Counted from the stretch's first letter, positions 1 through 8,963 are shown. The stretch: 64,000 nucleotides of DNA from Glutamicibacter sp. JL.03c (GCF_025854375.1 NZ_CP107575.1:1674001-1738000), one strand, 5' to 3'. Made by a program: numbers and translations. The notes: generated by a model not told the origin, from the letters alone.

Positions 1-359
1 GTTGAGCCCCATGACACCCCGTTCAGGATCCATTTGTCGATGCCGCGGGCGATGCGCAGGGCTTTAATGTCTTGGATCATTTTCTGCATTGTGAAGTGAT
101 CTGAGGGAACTGCGAGGTCGGCTGCTGTTGGTGTCGAGCGTCCGCAACCTCGTTGTTCAAACCCGATCAGCCTGGTTCGGGGCAGATCCCAGCGCTGGCG
201 ATACCCGGAGTTCCCCAGAGTCCCACCCGGTCCGCCGTGTAAATGCAAGGCTGGAATACCCTCGGGAGAGCCAAATTCTTCCCAATACAATCTGCTGCCG
301 TCGCCCACTGGGAGAAAGCCGTGCTCGCGAGGATTATTGAAATGAACCGAGGAATCCAT
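1..359 (-). CDS. pip: Proline iminopeptidase, N-terminal part (runs off left edge)
   Basis: This is the first ~119 codons of an alpha/beta-hydrolase peptidase that removes N-terminal proline from peptides in the cytoplasm. Reading leftward from the ATG at 359, the protein shows the oxyanion-loop motif HGGPGG at residues 41-46, then QRGCGRSTP. Near the edge comes GVSWGST, the GxSxG nucleophile elbow of the family (usually GGSWGST). A stop codon lies in frame just upstream of the ATG, so this start is the only early one, although no strong ribosome site is visible. The rest of the cap domain and the Asp/His of the triad lie outside the window. The family call is firm; the exact substrate is inferred. 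Confidence 0.85.
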   Translation of the reverse strand, partial: MDSSVHFNNPREHGFLPVGDGSRLYWEEFGSPEGIPALHLHGGPGGTLGNSGYRQRWDLPRTRLIGFEQRGCGRSTPTAADLAVPSDHFTMQKMIQDIKALRIARGIDKWILNGVSWGS

Positions 360-417
360 ATCTGAACTTTATGCGAGGCACAGGCAATTGGCAGTGTTTT
401 CGAGTGGCACATAAAAA

Positions 418-453
418 GAAATTCCCGGTTGACCAAAGTCAACCGGGAATTTC
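418..453 (-). terminator. Rho-independent terminator of tRNA-Leu
   Basis: A perfect 16-bp inverted repeat (418-433 with 438-453, 4-base loop) lies directly after the 3' end of tRNA-Leu. On the minus strand the stem is followed by a T-rich run (TTTCTTTTTAT), the classic intrinsic-terminator layout. Confidence 0.9.
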
Positions 454-458
454 ACCTG

Positions 459-543
459 TGCGCGAAAGGGGACTTGAACCCCTACCCTCTTATCGAGGAC
501 TAGCACCTCAAGCTAGCGCGTCTACCTATTCCGCCACCCGCGC
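459..543 (-). tRNA. tRNA-Leu (anticodon GAG)
   Basis: An 85-base class II tRNA. The acceptor stem pairs GCGCGGG with TTCGCGC, with discriminator A. The D arm contains GGCGGAATAGGTAGACGC, the anticodon stem is GCTAG with loop CTTGAGG giving anticodon GAG, and a long variable arm is present, as expected for leucine. The T arm is GGGG-TTCAAGT-CCCC. The CCA end is not encoded. The anticodon reads CTC (and CTT) codons. A perfect terminator hairpin follows immediately. Confidence 0.96.
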
Positions 544-771
544 AGGTTACTCGTTGTTCGCGTTGTTATCGCTGGCAACGAAGTAAAACTTTACCATCCC
601 TTTCGAGTGAATTCCAATCGGGCGGCTCTGGGGCGGAGCGGCCCAAGATTCCCGGAAATTCGGGGGAAAATCGCGTTTGAGTAGTAATTTAACGAGTAAA
701 TTTCGTCATTCAGTGGCAAGGGTCACATGAATTATCTACGATTTGCCTAGTGAAGGGTTAGATTCGTGTGT

Positions 772-1419
772 TCAACATGCGGGATCCTTGGTAATCCTCT
801 GAACCAGATCCTCTGCCCCGAGTACCTCGTTAAAGATTTCTCCCAAGGGTTCCAAACTCCGCCCTTGTGCCAAATCGGCAAGTTGGACCGGAGCGAAACC
901 TAGCTGTCTAATCAAGGTCGCCACGACTGCAGCATCGCGGGGATTGTCTGACGCGATCGCCAGGGCACGCTGGGCTTCGGTCTTGGTCGCGCGATCCGCA
1001 TCGAGATCCCAATGGCTGATGTGATTCAAGGCTTTAACCACGCGCGTCTGGCTGAAATGCTCAGCGATAGCTTCCGAACTGGAAAGGCCGCGGTCCAACG
1101 AGTCCTGGAACCAGGGAGGAAGGGGTTCGTCCTCCCAGCGATTTGTCGCGTCAATTAGCAGAACGTCTGCCAAGGAACCCGTATCGACGTCATCCAAGTC
1201 CTCTTGTGGAACCATGAGGGCCACGAGCTCGACATCTTCGGCGATATCACCAGCATTCACCGCGAGCGCGTGTGGCGCGTACTGCATCAGATGGTATTTC
1301 ATTTGCCGTGCAGGACGAGTGCCCGCGATCTTTACTTGAATGCCTGCGGATGCCGCTGACCTCGCCAACGCGGTGCCCGCCCGGCCTGCTCCGAGGATTC
1401 CGATTTTCTTGATGCCCAT
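772..1419 (-). CDS. NADPH-dependent F420 reductase-like oxidoreductase
   Basis: A 215-residue protein with a single Rossmann dinucleotide-binding domain. It starts MGIKKIGILGAGRAG, where GAGRAG (residues 10-15) is the NAD(P)-binding glycine loop, and the next strand ends in GTRP, typical of NADP-preferring members. Overall it resembles the F420_oxidored / 6-phosphogluconate-like family, often annotated NADPH-dependent F420 reductase. Whether this organism makes F420 cannot be told from the window, and no cofactor biosynthesis gene is nearby, so a different substrate is equally possible. It lies downstream of the transporter gene, separated by a terminator-like hairpin, so it may have its own promoter. 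Confidence 0.75.
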   Translation of the reverse strand: MGIKKIGILGAGRAGTALARSAASAGIQVKIAGTRPARQMKYHLMQYAPHALAVNAGDIAEDVELVALMVPQEDLDDVDTGSLADVLLIDATNRWEDEPLPPWFQDSLDRGLSSSEAIAEHFSQTRVVKALNHISHWDLDADRATKTEAQRALAIASDNPRDAAVVATLIRQLGFAPVQLADLAQGRSLEPLGEIFNEVLGAEDLVQRITKDPAC

Positions 1420-1436
1420 GACACCAGCGTAAAGGT

Positions 1437-1483
1437 CAGGGCCGCCGCCTGAAGCGCAAATCGCGCAACAGGCAGCGGCCCTG
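1437..1483 (-). terminator. Terminator-like hairpin after the Nramp-like gene
   Basis: A 15-bp stem (1437-1451 with 1469-1483, one wobble pair) sits between the transporter stop and the start of the oxidoreductase. There is no clear T-tract, so it may end transcription weakly or protect the 3' end. Confidence 0.55.
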
Positions 1484-1498
1484 AAACTCCTCTAAATA

Positions 1499-2782
1499 CT
1501 ATCCAGCCCACAAGGGCGAGAGCGACTTGTAGAGCTGCTGCGCGCCAAGGATGATAAACAGGACTGCAGTAATGGCCAAGGCCGTGTTGGTGTGCCAGCG
1601 GTTGGCCCACTGCTTCGGGATCCGATGGCCATTGAGCAGCCCCAGAAGGGTTACAGCGAGGAATGGCATGAACAGCGCACCCAGCACGCCGTAGGCAAGG
1701 ATGAGCGCAATTGGCTTGTCCAGTAGGAACAGCAGCATCGGCGGGAAAGTCAGCCAGAGGACGTAGAACTTGAAGTACTTGCCACCGGTCATGGTATCCG
1801 GGTGGTTCGCCGGGCGCTTGCGCATATGCCCCCAGAAGTCAGCGAACATCAATGACACGCCATTCCAGACGCCGATGATGGAGGAGAAGGAAGCGGCCCA
1901 GAAGCCCACGAGGAAACCGTTGCCGACAACGACGCCGTACTTTTCCTTGAGGACATCAGAGAGCTCCAGCAAACCCTCGTCGCCTCCGGAAATTGCTACG
2001 CCTGCAGAGCGGACAACCTCTGCCCCGACAATCAGCATGGCGATCACGAAGATGCCAGTCATCACGTAGGCCATTGAATTGTCGATACGCATGACACGCA
2101 TCCACTTAGGCGAGTACCAGCCCTTTTCGCGCAGCCAGTATCCGTAGGCTGCCAAGGTGATCGTGCCGCCTACGCCACCGGCCAGGGCCAGGGTGTAGAC
2201 CACGCCGCCGGAGGGAATCATTGGGATGAGGCCCTTGAGCATTTCAGGAACATTGGGCACTGCGATAATTGCCAGTCCGACAACGGTGACGAACATGATG
2301 CCAACGAGTACCGCGGTGATCTTTTCAAAGACCTGATAGCGGCCAAACCAGACCATGACGAAGCCCAGCAAGCCCATGATGACTGCCCAGATCTTCAGAT
2401 CTACGCTAGGGATCAAAGCCGCCAGCGGCAGGGCCGCCGAGCTCATTGCCGTGGCGCCATAAACGAAGCCCCAAATGATGATGTAGGGACCGAAGTACCA
2501 TGTTGTCCACCTGCCCAGGGACTTCCAGCCTTCGAAGATCGTCTTGCCCGTGGCCAGGGTGTAGCGGCCGGCACCTTCAACGAGGACGATCTTCAGGATC
2601 ACGCCCAGGATCACAGCCCAAAGAAGGGCGTAGCCATATTGGCTGCCGGCCACCAAAGTTGCCACCATATCCGCGGCGCCAACGCCGGTCGCGGCTACCA
2701 CAAGACCTGGGCCGATGATCTTCCAGCGTGGCGGCCCGGAGGCCTCTAGGCCGGCATCGGGTGCCTGCGTGTTTTCACTCAT
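1499..2782 (-). CDS. Nramp-fold divalent-metal transporter homologue with altered metal site
   Basis: A 427-residue integral membrane protein with about 11 hydrophobic segments. The N-terminal segment begins GPGLVVAATG and the overall length fits the Nramp/MntH family. Canonical Nramp proteins carry DPGN in helix 1 and MPH in helix 6. Aligning GPG to GPG here puts GAAD where DPGN should be, and the helix-6 region reads GGVGGTITLAAYG with no MPH. The fold is recognisable but the usual Mn/Fe-binding residues are not, so the substrate is uncertain (another divalent ion, or an organic cation). The gene stands alone and is divergent from the two-component operon, with 243 bases between. No metal-regulator box was recognised. 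Confidence 0.75.
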   Translation of the reverse strand: MSENTQAPDAGLEASGPPRWKIIGPGLVVAATGVGAADMVATLVAGSQYGYALLWAVILGVILKIVLVEGAGRYTLATGKTIFEGWKSLGRWTTWYFGPYIIIWGFVYGATAMSSAALPLAALIPSVDLKIWAVIMGLLGFVMVWFGRYQVFEKITAVLVGIMFVTVVGLAIIAVPNVPEMLKGLIPMIPSGGVVYTLALAGGVGGTITLAAYGYWLREKGWYSPKWMRVMRIDNSMAYVMTGIFVIAMLIVGAEVVRSAGVAISGGDEGLLELSDVLKEKYGVVVGNGFLVGFWAASFSSIIGVWNGVSLMFADFWGHMRKRPANHPDTMTGGKYFKFYVLWLTFPPMLLFLLDKPIALILAYGVLGALFMPFLAVTLLGLLNGHRIPKQWANRWHTNTALAITAVLFIILGAQQLYKSLSPLWAG

Positions 2783-3025
2783 TGAGTTATTCCTTTGTCA
2801 CAGTGCGGTTCGCCGCGGCCCGAATCATCAGTGATCGGGGCCACAAGCGTGCGAGATCGTAATCAATATTGGTAGTGGTTCAGGTTACTCGCAAACTGAG
2901 CCGGAAGTACTAACACTTTCTTAGGACAACAAGGCGCCTTCATCACTGCGGCGCCGGGATATTGGTAGAATCGTTTAGTTATCCCGGGCGCAGCGGCCCA
3001 CCAAGGAACCACTGAGGATGGTGCC

Positions 3026-3694
3026 GTGCAGCTATTGATCGTCGAAGACGACCAATCCGTGGCGGATGCGCTGATTGACGCCGTTAGCGCAGCCGGCCAT
3101 CATGCGGTGCTCGCGAGCCGTGGATCCGATGCCTTGTTGCGCCACCACGATGTTCACCTGATTCTGCTGGATCTCGGTCTGCCTGACATGGACGGGTTGG
3201 AAGTCCTTCGCAAGCTTCGCCAAGTCAGCGATGTCCCAGTGATCATCCTCAGCGCCAGGGACGACGAGCGAAGTGTTGTGCGTGGCTTGCGCCAAGGCGC
3301 CGACGATTACCTGGTCAAGCCAATAGGGCTGGCGGTCCTGCTGGCAAGGATCGAGGCCGTAGCCCGACGAACCGGCGGCAAATCCGCGGCCACCAGGAAT
3401 CAGATCAATGCCGGAACCCTGTCCATAGATCTGGGCAAGCATGAAGCTGTTTTGGCGGGGAAGCCGCTGGGACTGACGGCCAAGGAATTCGAGCTTCTCA
3501 CTTTGCTCGCAAGGCACGCAGGCTCGGTCGTCACTCGCGAACAGATCCTCGATCGGCTCTGGGGCGACGCTTTCTTGGCTGTATCCCGTTCCCTGGACGT
3601 GCACCTGACCGGCCTGCGGGCGAAGCTTGCTACCCCCGGGATGATCGTGAACGTTCGTGGCGTCGGGTATCGGCTTGAGGCGCCGAGCTCGTGA
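3026..3694 (+). CDS. OmpR/PhoB-family response regulator
   Basis: A 222-residue DNA-binding response regulator. The receiver domain (about residues 1-115) has the acidic pair E7-D8-D9, phospho-acceptor D49 in LILLDLGLPDMDG and the conserved lysine in DDYLVKPIG. The C-terminal winged helix (about 130-218) contains LTAKEFELLTLLARH and ends GVGYRLEA, typical of OmpR/PhoB. The GTG start is in frame with the VEDD motif placed at the N terminus as usual. Its stop overlaps the GTG of the kinase gene (GTGA), so the pair is translationally coupled. The signal is unknown; the linked TAXI binding lipoprotein suggests a small organic acid, by inference only. Confidence 0.93.
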   Translation: MQLLIVEDDQSVADALIDAVSAAGHHAVLASRGSDALLRHHDVHLILLDLGLPDMDGLEVLRKLRQVSDVPVIILSARDDERSVVRGLRQGADDYLVKPIGLAVLLARIEAVARRTGGKSAATRNQINAGTLSIDLGKHEAVLAGKPLGLTAKEFELLTLLARHAGSVVTREQILDRLWGDAFLAVSRSLDVHLTGLRAKLATPGMIVNVRGVGYRLEAPSS

Positions 3695-5124
3695 GGTCCC
3701 GCATCCTGTCAGTCCTCGGTTCCTTGCTGCTGGTGATCGTGGTTCTGGTCAGCACGGTCTTGATGCAGAGCGTCAGCCGCGATGCCACAGCGGATCTCCA
3801 AGTGAACCGGCTCTCGGCTCTGAACCGTTTTGTGCAACTCGCCTCCCATGCCAACGGCGACGATGACTTGGAAATGCTGCAGCTGGAAATGGACACCTAT
3901 TCCCAGCTCTATGGCGAGGCGCTGTTGATCGTGGCGGACGGACACCAGCTGGCATCAGGGGAAATTCAGCCGGAGGACCCAGTAGTTGTTGAAGCGCTGC
4001 GGGCTGCAACATTGAATTTGGAACATACGGAAATTCCCGCAGTCAACCCATTCTCCGATAAAGCTGCGCTGATCACCCGTCCTTTCGGGAATACTGCCCA
4101 GGTGCTAGGTTCCGTGACTATGAATGTCAACCTCGAGCCTGCCCGGATGAGGGTGCTCCAGTCGTCGAGCATGGTCCTGATAATATCCCTCGCTGTCGGC
4201 GCGATCTTCTTGCTGTTGGCGGATCGGCTAGCGACATGGGTCATACGGCCTCTTCACCGCCTGGACGATTCCGTGCGGTTGCTGACCCGGACTCAACGCC
4301 CAATCCCGCTCGTTGATCAAGGACCTCCGGAGTTGCAAGCCTTGTCCCGCTCCGTCAGCAATATGGCCCAGACCATGGCGACAAGCCTCCAGCAGCAACA
4401 AGAGCTGATCGCTGAGACTTCCCACCAATTGCGTAATCCGGTGGCGGCGCTGAGACTGCGAGTGGACCTGCTGAAAATGCGAGGCAGCGATGATTCGAGC
4501 CCCGATGCCCTGCATGCGGTGGAGGATGAATTGGCCCGCGTGGAGATACTGCTGGACGATGTGTTGCGCCTAGCCAGGGCAGAGCACCGATTGACCGAGC
4601 AGAATTCCGAGGCATCCGCTGTCGAGGCGGGGACTCGAAGAGAATCCATCAACGCCTTGGAGGTCCTCGCAGAGGAAATCGAGCGTCAGTCCGCCGTTGC
4701 GCAAGCGTCAGGCAACACCCTGAACCTGGACACGGCGTCGGAACCCGTGGGCGATGCGCTGGTCTGGTGCAATGGTTTTGACCTCCAGCAGATGGTGTCA
4801 GAGCTCCTGGAAAACTCCATGAAATATGCACCAGGAACACAAGTTGAGCTAGGCATCAGACATTCAGGAACCATGCTCGACATCCTGGTGAGCGATCAAG
4901 GTCCTGGACTGAGCGCTGCGGAACTCGCTTCGGCGGGGGAGCGCTTCTGGCGATCTGAACGGGTCCGCGGCACTGCGGGCACGGGACTGGGATTGGCAAT
5001 CGTGGATAGATTGGCCCGAGCCAACGCAGGCCAGATCATAGTGGCTGCCAACGAGGGGACAGGGCTCAAGATCATCATCAGGCTACCTCGGGCCTCGTCA
5101 GGACAGGAGGGAGCTGATGACTGA
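3691..5124 (+). CDS. Sensor histidine kinase (two-component partner)
   Basis: A 477-residue membrane kinase. A first transmembrane segment lies at about residues 5-25, followed by a ~130-residue extracytoplasmic sensor region and a second membrane segment near 155-178, then a HAMP-like linker. The H-box reads ETSHQLRNPVAALR, the N-box ELLENSMKYA and the G-boxes DQGPGL and GTGLGLAI, so all catalytic motifs are intact. The gene overlaps the response regulator upstream by four bases and the TAXI lipoprotein gene downstream by eight, indicating one co-translated operon. The extracellular lipoprotein may present a ligand to this sensor, as proposed for tricarboxylate systems; that link is inference. 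Confidence 0.92.
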   Translation: MRSRILSVLGSLLLVIVVLVSTVLMQSVSRDATADLQVNRLSALNRFVQLASHANGDDDLEMLQLEMDTYSQLYGEALLIVADGHQLASGEIQPEDPVVVEALRAATLNLEHTEIPAVNPFSDKAALITRPFGNTAQVLGSVTMNVNLEPARMRVLQSSSMVLIISLAVGAIFLLLADRLATWVIRPLHRLDDSVRLLTRTQRPIPLVDQGPPELQALSRSVSNMAQTMATSLQQQQELIAETSHQLRNPVAALRLRVDLLKMRGSDDSSPDALHAVEDELARVEILLDDVLRLARAEHRLTEQNSEASAVEAGTRRESINALEVLAEEIERQSAVAQASGNTLNLDTASEPVGDALVWCNGFDLQQMVSELLENSMKYAPGTQVELGIRHSGTMLDILVSDQGPGLSAAELASAGERFWRSERVRGTAGTGLGLAIVDRLARANAGQIIVAANEGTGLKIIIRLPRASSGQEGADD

Positions 5125-6091
5125 CCGGTACTCGCCAGAACGACGCGCACTGCTCAAAGTCCTATTGTCAGCGCCGGCTGTTGCGACGCTTCCCGCCTTG
5201 AGCGCCTGTAGCCAACGAACTGGCCAGTCGCGTCTGGACATTGCCTCCGGTGAAGAGGGAGGCATGTACTTCGAATTCGCGCAGCTGCTCTCGGCGGCGC
5301 TGGTCAAGAATGGAATTGCCGAGACCTCGGCGGCGCTTAAAACAGAGGCAAGCGCACAGAACCTCGACTTGCTGGTGCAAGGCCGAGCGCATCTGGCATT
5401 GGCGCTAGCCGACACCGTCGCCGAGTTCCGCGCCAAGCATACGAAACAGGCTGGCATCAGTGCTTTAGGGCGGGTGTACCAGAATTATTTCCATTGCATC
5501 GTCAAGGCCAACAGCGGAATTGAATCGTTGCGTGATTTCCCGGGCCGCACCATCGGCACGGGGGCAGCGGGTTCCGGAACCTGGGTCACCGGCCAGCGGA
5601 TTTTGCAGGTTGCGGGACTCAAAGAGCATCGCCAGGCGCCTGCCGAGCGCATGCTCGGCTACGCATCAGGGATGGAGGCGCTCGGTCACGGGGATATCGA
5701 CGTGCTCTTCCTCTTCGGCGGGATGCCAGTACGGCCGTTGACCGATTTGGCCAGAGCCCAAGACCTGCGTCTCCTGGATGTCACTGAGGTGCTTGGGAAG
5801 CTGCGTGATGCGTATCCCGGTCTTTATGACCGGGTGGTTATTCCAGGCAACACGTATCCGGGGATAGCTGGCGTCGATGCAATCGGAGTCAGCAACCTGC
5901 TCATGGCCCGGTCCGATCTGCCAGTCAAAACCGCGAAGGGCATCGTCAAGCTCCTGACGACCCAAGCCCACCAGCTCGTGCCTGGATCCAGCTCGGGTAT
6001 CCAGCATTTGACTCCTGAGACGCTGGTGAGCACTGCCGGGCAACCGCTGCACCCCGGTGCCAGGGATGCCTATCTTGAGCTCCATGGCTGA
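5117..6091 (+). CDS. TAXI-family substrate-binding lipoprotein
   Basis: A 324-residue exported binding protein. The N terminus carries a twin arginine (residues 9-10), a hydrophobic stretch and the lipobox LSAC with Cys31 as the lipidation site. The mature part starts with IASGEEGGMYFEFAQLL and contains GTGAAGSGTWVTGQRIL, both typical of TRAP-associated extracytoplasmic immunogenic (TAXI) binding proteins. No TRAP membrane subunits (DctQ/DctM-type) are adjacent. Instead the gene overlaps a sensor kinase gene, so it may work as a sensory ligand-binding component rather than, or as well as, for uptake. The ligand is unknown; related proteins bind glutamate or other dicarboxylates. Confidence 0.88.
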   Translation: MTDRYSPERRALLKVLLSAPAVATLPALSACSQRTGQSRLDIASGEEGGMYFEFAQLLSAALVKNGIAETSAALKTEASAQNLDLLVQGRAHLALALADTVAEFRAKHTKQAGISALGRVYQNYFHCIVKANSGIESLRDFPGRTIGTGAAGSGTWVTGQRILQVAGLKEHRQAPAERMLGYASGMEALGHGDIDVLFLFGGMPVRPLTDLARAQDLRLLDVTEVLGKLRDAYPGLYDRVVIPGNTYPGIAGVDAIGVSNLLMARSDLPVKTAKGIVKLLTTQAHQLVPGSSSGIQHLTPETLVSTAGQPLHPGARDAYLELHG

Positions 6092-6178
6092 GAGCCAAAG
6101 CAGCAAGACTAAGAGACGATTCGAGCAATCCCCATTAGGGTGGATCTCAGAACAATGTTGGCGAAAGGTAATTCCCTG

Positions 6179-7489
6179 ATGACCACCGCAATCGAGCGCA
6201 TGGAAAATGACGCAGTAGAAATTTGCCGCGGCCTGATCCGCATTGATACAACAAATTTTGGCGGCAATCGGGGCGCCGGAGAGCTGCAAGCCGCACGCTA
6301 TGTCAGTGAGCTTTTCGCCGAAGTCGGCCTAGACGCGCGGATTTACGAGTCGGCACCGGGACGCGCCAATGTGGCGTTGCGGATTCCGGGCACTGACCCG
6401 TCGCTGCCGGCGCTGATCGTGCATGGCCACCTTGATGTCGTGCCAGCGATTGCAGATGACTGGAGCGTTGACCCGTTCGGGGCGGAGATCAAAGATGGCA
6501 TGATCTGGGGACGCGGCGCAGTCGATATGAAAAATATGGATGCCATGATCATCGCCGGCATCCGCCACATGCAACGTGAAAGAATCTCTCCACGTCGCGA
6601 TCTGATCATCGCGTTCTTCGCTGACGAGGAAGCTGGCGGAGATTATGGGGCTGGCTGGATGGTTGAAAACCATCCGGAGGTTTTTGCCGGATCCGAAGAA
6701 GCGATCAGTGAAGTTGGCGGATTCTCCGTGGACATCAATGGACGCCGTGCCTACATGCTGCAAACGGCCGAAAAAGGGATCGCATGGCTCAAACTCACTG
6801 CGCAGGGAATGGCAGGCCATGGCTCGCAGATTAATACCGCTAATGCGGTGACCGCCTTGGCTGGAGCCGTTTACCGCATCGGCGAGCACCAGTGGCCATT
6901 GTCCTATACAAAAACTACCCAGTCCCTCATGGAACAAGTCGCCGAATTGTCTGGCCTGGAGTTTGATCGCGAGAACCCGCAGCCGCTGCTCGAAGCCATG
7001 GGCAACGTGTCGCGATTTGTCGGAGCAACTCTTCAAAACACCGCCAATCCCTCCGCCTTGCAAGCAGGCTACAAGCACAATGTCATTCCAGGGCAGGCCG
7101 AGGCTTTGATTGATTGCCGCACTTTGCCTGATGAACATGAAGCCACGCTTGAGAAGCTGCGCGAACTGGCCGGGAAGGGTGTGGAGCTTTCCATGGTGCA
7201 TGAACAGGATTCCCTTGAAGTGCCTTTCGCCGGTGCCTTAGTGGACTCCATGGTGAAGTCCCTTCTGGATGAAGACCCCGAAGCGGTCGTCCTGCCTTAC
7301 ATGCTCTCCGGCGGCACTGATAATAAGTGGCTGGCCACCATTGGGATCACCGGATACGGATTTGCGCCGCTTCAACTGCCCGCAGAGCTAGATTTTACGG
7401 GGATGTTCCACGGCGTTGATGAGCGGGTCCCCGTGGACGCGGTCAAATTCGGTGTGCGAGTCCTCGAAAATCTGATGCGCAGCTACTAA
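6179..7489 (+). CDS. M20-family metallopeptidase (ArgE/DapE/CPG2-like)
   Basis: A 436-residue zinc-dependent amidohydrolase or dipeptidase. The metal ligands are visible as VHGHLDVVPA, the bridging aspartate region GRGAVDMKNMDA, and the catalytic DEEAGGDYG; the lid domain follows and SGGTDNK lies near the C terminus. The ATG at 6179 is preferred over the upstream ATG at 6140 because an AAAGG site lies just before it and MTTAIERMENDAVEICRGLI fits the normal family N terminus. It follows the TAXI gene by about 90 bases on the same strand. The substrate cannot be fixed from sequence; the family hydrolyses peptides or N-acyl amino acids. Confidence 0.87.
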   Translation: MTTAIERMENDAVEICRGLIRIDTTNFGGNRGAGELQAARYVSELFAEVGLDARIYESAPGRANVALRIPGTDPSLPALIVHGHLDVVPAIADDWSVDPFGAEIKDGMIWGRGAVDMKNMDAMIIAGIRHMQRERISPRRDLIIAFFADEEAGGDYGAGWMVENHPEVFAGSEEAISEVGGFSVDINGRRAYMLQTAEKGIAWLKLTAQGMAGHGSQINTANAVTALAGAVYRIGEHQWPLSYTKTTQSLMEQVAELSGLEFDRENPQPLLEAMGNVSRFVGATLQNTANPSALQAGYKHNVIPGQAEALIDCRTLPDEHEATLEKLRELAGKGVELSMVHEQDSLEVPFAGALVDSMVKSLLDEDPEAVVLPYMLSGGTDNKWLATIGITGYGFAPLQLPAELDFTGMFHGVDERVPVDAVKFGVRVLENLMRSY

Positions 7490-7529
7490 TCAGCCAGCGA
7501 CAGCACAGACCTAGTATTCAGGAGTAGAA

Positions 7530-8669
7530 GTGTCCATCGAGTCAATCCTTACAGATCAGCTTCTCGAGCGGTTCCGCGAACGTGCCGCTCAGTACGATAC
7601 TGAAAATTCTTTCGCTGTCGAAGACTTTGATGAGCTGGTGTCGTTGGGTTATCTGAAAGCGCTGGTCCCCGTGGACAAGGGCGGGCTTGGCTGGAGCGCG
7701 GAACAGCTTGCCCTGGCGCAGCGTCGATTGGCAACAGCTGCGCCTGCTACCGCCTTGGCAGTGAACATGCATCATGTTTGGGCTTCGGTTGCCAGAGTGC
7801 TTCAGGCCAGGGGCGATAGCCGTCTTCAGATGGTCACCGACTGGATTGCACAGGGCGAGGTGATGGCCTTTGGAATCTCGGAACCCGGCAATGATTCCGT
7901 TCTTTTTGATTCGAGAACTTCAGCATCAACCGGCCCGGATGGATCCGTGACCTTCAACGGTCTCAAGATATTCACTTCGCTAGCACCGGCATTCACCCGG
8001 CTGGGGGTTTTTGGGAAAGATGAAACAACGGGAGAACTCGTCCACGCGTTCGTCTCCAAGGGTGATGGTGTTGAATCCATGGGGGATTGGAACACGCTGG
8101 GAATGCGGGCCAGCCAATCGCACACCACCAAACTAGTCAATGCAGTGTCCCCGGCTCAATGGGTACACAGCCGGCTTCCGGCGGGACCGAATCCCGATCT
8201 GCTGATCTTCGGGATCTTTGCCTCCTTCCTCACCCTCACCGCCAGCGTATATGTGGGCATCGCCGATCGGGCCGTGAGCTTAGGGCAGCAGGCTTTGAAC
8301 AACAGGACGCATCATGACGGAACCAGGTACTCCCAGGACCCACGCGCACGCGGATTGCTATCCCAAGCTGCCATGCGGCTCATCTCGCTTGATGCGCTCC
8401 AGCGATCTGTCGCAAAGGACATTGACGAATTAGTGGACCATCAGGACGCGTGGTTCCCGAAGCTTGTCACGCTGCGCACCCTTGCCGGCGACACGGCGCG
8501 CGAGAATGTTCAGGTGCTGGGGCAGCTGCTTGGAGGTGGCGGGTATTTCCGCGGTTCCGAATTCGAGAGGCTATACCGCGATGTGCAGGCCAGCTGGTAC
8601 CACCCGTCCAACGCCGCATCCGCAGAAAATACCGTCGCCTCCTGGCTGGTGGGGCCGCTGGAAAAGTGA
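7530..8669 (+). CDS. Acyl-CoA dehydrogenase-family flavoprotein
   Basis: A 379-residue protein of the acyl-CoA dehydrogenase superfamily. It has the N-terminal helical domain (LDRF-like start, LGYLKALVPVDKGGLG), the FAD-contacting segment MAFGISEPGNDS, the middle beta domain and a C-terminal helical domain ending GGGGYFRGSEFERLYRDVQ. A GTG start follows the ribosome site AGGAG at normal spacing. The typical catalytic glutamate context is not obvious, so it may be a FAD/FMN monooxygenase-like or acyl-CoA-dehydrogenase-like enzyme acting on an unknown substrate. It lies 40 bases downstream of the M20 peptidase and converges on the DUF5703 gene. Confidence 0.8.
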   Translation: MSIESILTDQLLERFRERAAQYDTENSFAVEDFDELVSLGYLKALVPVDKGGLGWSAEQLALAQRRLATAAPATALAVNMHHVWASVARVLQARGDSRLQMVTDWIAQGEVMAFGISEPGNDSVLFDSRTSASTGPDGSVTFNGLKIFTSLAPAFTRLGVFGKDETTGELVHAFVSKGDGVESMGDWNTLGMRASQSHTTKLVNAVSPAQWVHSRLPAGPNPDLLIFGIFASFLTLTASVYVGIADRAVSLGQQALNNRTHHDGTRYSQDPRARGLLSQAAMRLISLDALQRSVAKDIDELVDHQDAWFPKLVTLRTLAGDTARENVQVLGQLLGGGGYFRGSEFERLYRDVQASWYHPSNAASAENTVASWLVGPLEK

Positions 8670-8679
8670 AGCGCGCTGC

Positions 8680-8919
8680 CTAGTCCAGCGGCGGCAGGGT
8701 ACTGCGGATTCGCATGACCCTGCGGCGCAGCCAATATTTGTAGACGCCGCCTTCGTACCTGCACGTCCGCATCAGTTCCCATTTGCCGTTGTCAGCGTGT
8801 TCACGCAAGGCCGCGCGGGCAACATGAACAGGTTCGCTGGGATACGAAGTGATCACCAGATATTCAAAGCGCTGTTCATCGGAGTGATGCACTGGCGGTT
8901 TAATTCGTTCTTGAAGCAT
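8680..8919 (-). CDS. Conserved small protein, DUF5703 family
   Basis: A 79-residue basic protein recognisable as the actinobacterial DUF5703 family by FEYLVITSYPSEPVHVARAA, the central HADNGKWELMRT and YKYWLRRRVMRIR near the end. The function is unknown. No signal peptide or membrane segment is seen, so it is probably cytoplasmic. It converges with the acyl-CoA dehydrogenase-like gene (10 bases between the stops) and is divergent from the next small gene, a spacing that supports it being real. Confidence 0.8.
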   Translation of the reverse strand: MLQERIKPPVHHSDEQRFEYLVITSYPSEPVHVARAALREHADNGKWELMRTCRYEGGVYKYWLRRRVMRIRSTLPPLD

Positions 8920-8963
8920 CGTGCCCCCTATCTAAAGAACCCTATGCGTTGTAGCTTAAGACC

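Noticed and set aside
167-442. Possible 91-codon minus-strand gene near the left edge
   Set aside because: The other minus-strand frame (1-359) is clearly proline iminopeptidase, and this frame also crosses the tRNA terminator.
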